Of a DNA stretch of 64,000 nt, positions 60,690 to 64,000 are shown piece after piece. The translations under genes and the position numbers were made by a program. The notes under the pieces are model-generated. The model was not told the DNA's origin. It saw nothing but the letters and a program-made list of their open reading frames with translations, and searched no databases. Source of the DNA: Heliopora coerulea (lineage: Eukaryota > Cnidaria > Anthozoa > Scleralcyonacea > Helioporidae); assembly GCA_030142905.1 (NCBI GenBank), contig JASJOG010000059.1:167001-231000 (forward strand), read 5' to 3'. The stretch's first letter is position 1. Every line of letters begins with the position of its first letter.

Positions 60690-63003
60690 GCCAGTGGGAA
60701 TCTTCCTAAGATACAGTATCAACCACACGTTAAACCATTTTGAAATTAAGAAAATATTGGAAGATTTGGAAGTATTTTTTCCCTACAAGACAAAGTATGC
60801 GAGAAACAATAATTATTCTTGGGAATTTTTAATGCACATATGCATGACAAAAGATCATGGCGAAAAGGAAGTTCTCGTAGAAGGTTGTTCGATCAACTCC
60901 AAATGTCTCAATCGAGTAGATTATGGATGGAAGGTCTTGAGGAAATGAGAGCTAATTCTACCGAAAGTATAAGGAGGCTAAGAAAGCATTTCGACGAAAA
61001 CTCCGAAGAACAAGGCAAAGGTATGAAAAGAGAGAATTTGAGGAAATAGCTACTATGGAAGAGGTATATCAATTTAAGTTTTGGAGATATATTGACAGGA
61101 AGATGGGGAGAAAACAAATATATTTACTGATTGATGAACTGTTTATAGACGATGAACAAAAGCAGGCTGCGTGTTAGAATGGTGATTATGAGAAACTGTT
61201 CTCACCGATGCAGAATGTAGATTTTGATGAGAATTTTTGTCAGGATATTGGAAATATAGTTAAAGAGTTGAAATGCAAATCGTTATTGGATATTGATGAT
61301 CTTTTGAATACATTGTTTACCTTGGAGAAAGTATCCAAAGTTATACAATCACTCCATATTGGTATGGTGTCTGGCTTCCATGGAATTACATAAGACCATC
61401 TGAAAAACGGGGGCAATAAGTTACTTGAAACTCTGATGTATCTATAAAGAAATATAATTGAGAAGGAATATATTCCTCGAGCATTTAAATTACAGTAAAA
61501 GTACCCATTCTAACGGGTAGAAAGGTGAAGATGACCTTTAATGACTCCCGTGGAATTAACCATCTTTTAGTACTGGATAAAGTACTTAACTGATCAATAT
61601 TAGGTCGAATAAAGTATAAGTATCATAAAAGTCTCCATAAATTACTAGGTGCATATCGGTCTGAGTAGGATGCGCTAACTGTGGCATTTATCATTGATGA
61701 AGCCTTTAACCAGTGTGGTAAAGATGTTGACAAACCGTACGTTTGCTACGTGGATGTTAACAAGGCTTTCAATATCGTATGGATTGATGCTATGCTCTAC
61801 AAACTTTATTATATGGTGGTTACTAGGAAGGCAAAGAAAATTATAAGCAGTTGTATGAAGACATGAGAGAGTATGTTTCAATTGCAGGATGGAAATCAAG
61901 AGAGTATAAAATCTCTCAAGAACATAGACAGGGGGTGTTTTATCACCGTGGTTATACCTTGTGTATGTTAACGATCTCGTTAAATTGTTAGAGTCAACAA
62001 ACAGTGGAGTTACAATCAGTAACACAAAATTTTGGACCGCCTATGTTTGCAGATGACCTTACAATGATCTCAAGAATGAAAAATGGACTAGATAGATGTT
62101 GGAAGTATTAAACACATATGGTAGGAAATACAGAATGGTGTTTATACTTAAGAAAACGATTGTAATAGTATACAGAGAAAAGAACGATGATTATAGAATT
62201 AATGCTTGTTGAAGAAACTGGAATTTGGGAAGATTCCAGCTTGACGAAAAAGAGAAATGGGAAAATCTTGGAAAAGTTTGGTGCATGGAGGGTACGTGCA
62301 TACATGTTATCCAATTTGCAGTAACCAAAGGGTGGGTTTGTTATGGTATTATAAGAGCAGGAAGTCATCATCTAGGAATTAATCATCTCATATCAACGAA
62401 ACTTTGGAGAACAATTGGTATGGAAAAGTTCTTATATGGCTGTGAGTTATGGAGACTAAATGGAGTGCTAATAAAACAATTGGAAAAAGTGCAAAACCAA
62501 ATTAGTAGAATAATTCAAGGACTAATACCAGGAACCTCAGGAACATTATGCAGGGGGTTGCTTGGAATATAAGATATTTCAACAAAGATCAACAAACGGA
62601 AGTTGAACTTGTTAAGTAGAATAATTAGGTCATCGGATGGGCGGGCGCGCCAAAAGAATATTTAAACGAAGACTTATACGATTGGAATGGAAATTTGACA
62701 AAAAGATGGCAGGATTTATTCCTGCCATCTTTTAAGACGTTATGATATCTTTTATTATGTTGAGGACTTTTTCAATAAGGACATATTTCCTAGTAAATCA
62801 AGGTGGAAGAATATAGTGACGTTAAAGATAAATGAAGTTCACGAGAATGAATGGATAGAAAAGGTTATGCTTAATTCCCAGCTGAAAATTTTTGTTATGG
62901 TTGATGAGAAGTTGGAACAATCTTCTTGTGGTTCCGGGCAAGAGAGTATCCTTACTTTGTAGATAAGTTGATTACTCCATTATTAAAGGGGCAATAAAAT
63001 GTT
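60690..63003 (+). mobile_element. Decayed LINE of the same family, with RT remnants
   Basis: Fragments in many frames. 61208-61393 holds the RT entry region (LEKVSKVIQSLHIGMVSGFHGIT). 61681-61866 holds motif A (YVCYVDVNKAFNIVWIDAML). Near 62050 FADDLT-like sequence is readable as motif C. 62225-62572 holds YGCELWRLNG and LEKVQNQISRIIQG, typical of the post-RT region. FPSKSRWKNIV near 62785 matches the copy at 59.1 kb. The 3' end GGGGCAATAAAATGTT (62988-63003) is followed by an ACTG-type tail. Many stops and frameshifts. Confidence 0.75.
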
Positions 63004-63110
63004 ACGCTGAATCAATGACGTGCTGACTCACTGACCTACTTACAGACTGACTGATTGACAGACCGACCGACTGACGTATTGATTGACTGACGAACTGACT
63101 AATTTAATGA
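63004..63110. repeat. Degenerate (ACTG)n tail
   Basis: GACTCACTGACC, then GACTGACTGATTGACAGACC-type units following the LINE end at 63003. Confidence 0.75.
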
Positions 63111-64000
63111 ACGACTGTTTGCTTTCACGTTGGTTGATTTGTTCAGAATGTCGTCCAGTTATATGGCCTTTTGAGAGGTCGCTCGGTAATCTTATTGGTT
63201 TATTTACTCGGTCTTTCGTTTGCCAGCTCACAAGCTCATTTGCACTGCTCGCTTAATCACTCGTTCACTCTCACCGTTTGGTTATGGTTCCCGTTTTATT
63301 ACTTTTAATGTATTTTACTGATTACTATTTTATTACTTTTAATAAATTTAATTTTTAAAATTTGAAATAAACCACACCTTAAATTAAACATATGCAAAGT
63401 AAAATAAAATAAGAGTAAGGATAACTCTATCAGCTAGTTAAACTTTTCTCCCCAGAGATCCACAAAGGGCCATGCCTCATGGGTCCAGTGATACTCGAAA
63501 GATATTCTTAATCATCCACAGTTAGGGCGGATTTGCTGACTGAGATAAAATGTAAAAGGGCAGTTAAATATTTACCACAATTTATAGAATGCTGCACTCT
63601 GGTTAAGATGTCTTTATTTATCTTGAGAATGTAATGCAGTTAACCTCACTAGAGTATAAGATTGCATCAGGTTGGATGAAGAAAGGTTTGCTCGCTACAA
63701 TGGGTAGTGGACAGAGCCATGGCTGGTAGAAGTAAATAAAAAATTTATGAAACAGCAATGACCAGGTAAAGAGTTTTGTCTGACTTAAAGAAAAGAACAT
63801 TGAACGGTTGAATCGATTGAAAACTAAGTATCTTCATGGTAGAATCTTAATAGCAGGGAACAGATGGCATAAGACATAGAAGATCTAGGGATAAGGTGTG
63901 CAAGAGGTCTTTTTAAAGCTGCTTAAGACCAAGTATTCGCAACAAATACAATCAAACCTAAGATCACGAAGTAAGACTTATAACCACTATATAAAGTGCT
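63111..64000. other. No gene seen
   Basis: AT-rich sequence with no supported feature. Confidence 0.4.

Noticed and set aside
1..64000. Bacterial or organelle origin
   Set aside because: No operons or ribosome binding sites; spliced exons, SINE-like repeats, LINEs and microsatellites point to an animal nuclear genome.

Overview
The window reads as animal nuclear DNA, most likely from a cnidarian and probably an anthozoan such as a coral. The organism call is an inference from the mobile elements, the foldback repeats and the intron-containing SEA/mucin gene. There is no ribosomal or tRNA gene set, no operon structure and no CRISPR array. Most of the sequence is non-coding or derived from mobile elements. 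Host coding sequence is limited to a few short spliced exons, most of them too short to stand out as open reading frames.

1-15.6 kb. Foldback repeats and tRNA-derived SINE-like sequences surround two exons of a small secreted-protein gene on the minus strand (7737-7785 and 3936-4116). An apparently complete hAT DNA transposon (10061-12733) has terminal inverted repeats, a perfect 8-bp target duplication and one uninterrupted 681-codon transposase, and sits inside a SINE-like repeat. A (TATC)n tract at 13.85-14.06 kb is the tail of a decayed Jockey/CR1-like LINE on the minus strand.

15.66-32.43 kb. This is the centrepiece: a 16.8-kb Polinton/Maverick-type endogenous virus-like element with 0.7-0.8-kb terminal inverted repeats. 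It encodes a protein-primed B-family DNA polymerase, a packaging ATPase, a double-jelly-roll-type major capsid protein, a probable penton/minor capsid protein, a tail-fibre-like repeat protein, a truncated integrase, small Cys-rich proteins and several small membrane proteins. It is a decaying copy. The capsid protein and the ATPase are still open, while the polymerase, fibre, integrase and others carry frameshifts or stops. Two other transposons have landed in it: a piggyBac relic (TTAA duplication) in the penton-like gene and a foldback MITE in the integrase gene. Its coding sequence contains a family of short GC-rich palindromes of the type CAGC-NNN-GCTG, apparently inserted in frame. A TTTAAGAAAAAAA motif precedes the polymerase and small Cys-rich genes only. 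No cysteine protease gene was found.

32.4-58.4 kb. Five minus-strand exons with matching intron phases form a host gene for a multi-SEA-domain, mucin-like extracellular protein. A 12.4-kb intron of this gene (41274-53659) holds a non-autonomous hAT element with a perfect 8-bp duplication, a broken Tc1/mariner element and two decayed R2/NeSL-type LINEs lying head to tail. Upstream of 41 kb are a decayed coding fragment (33.2-33.9 kb), paired repeats, a SINE and microsatellites.

58.4-64 kb. A second LINE family is present as at least three 3' ends. Each ends in a GGAGG-(C/T)AATAAAG-like motif followed by a degenerate (ACTG/ACCG)n tail. All functions were assigned from motifs read by eye; no similarity search was run.
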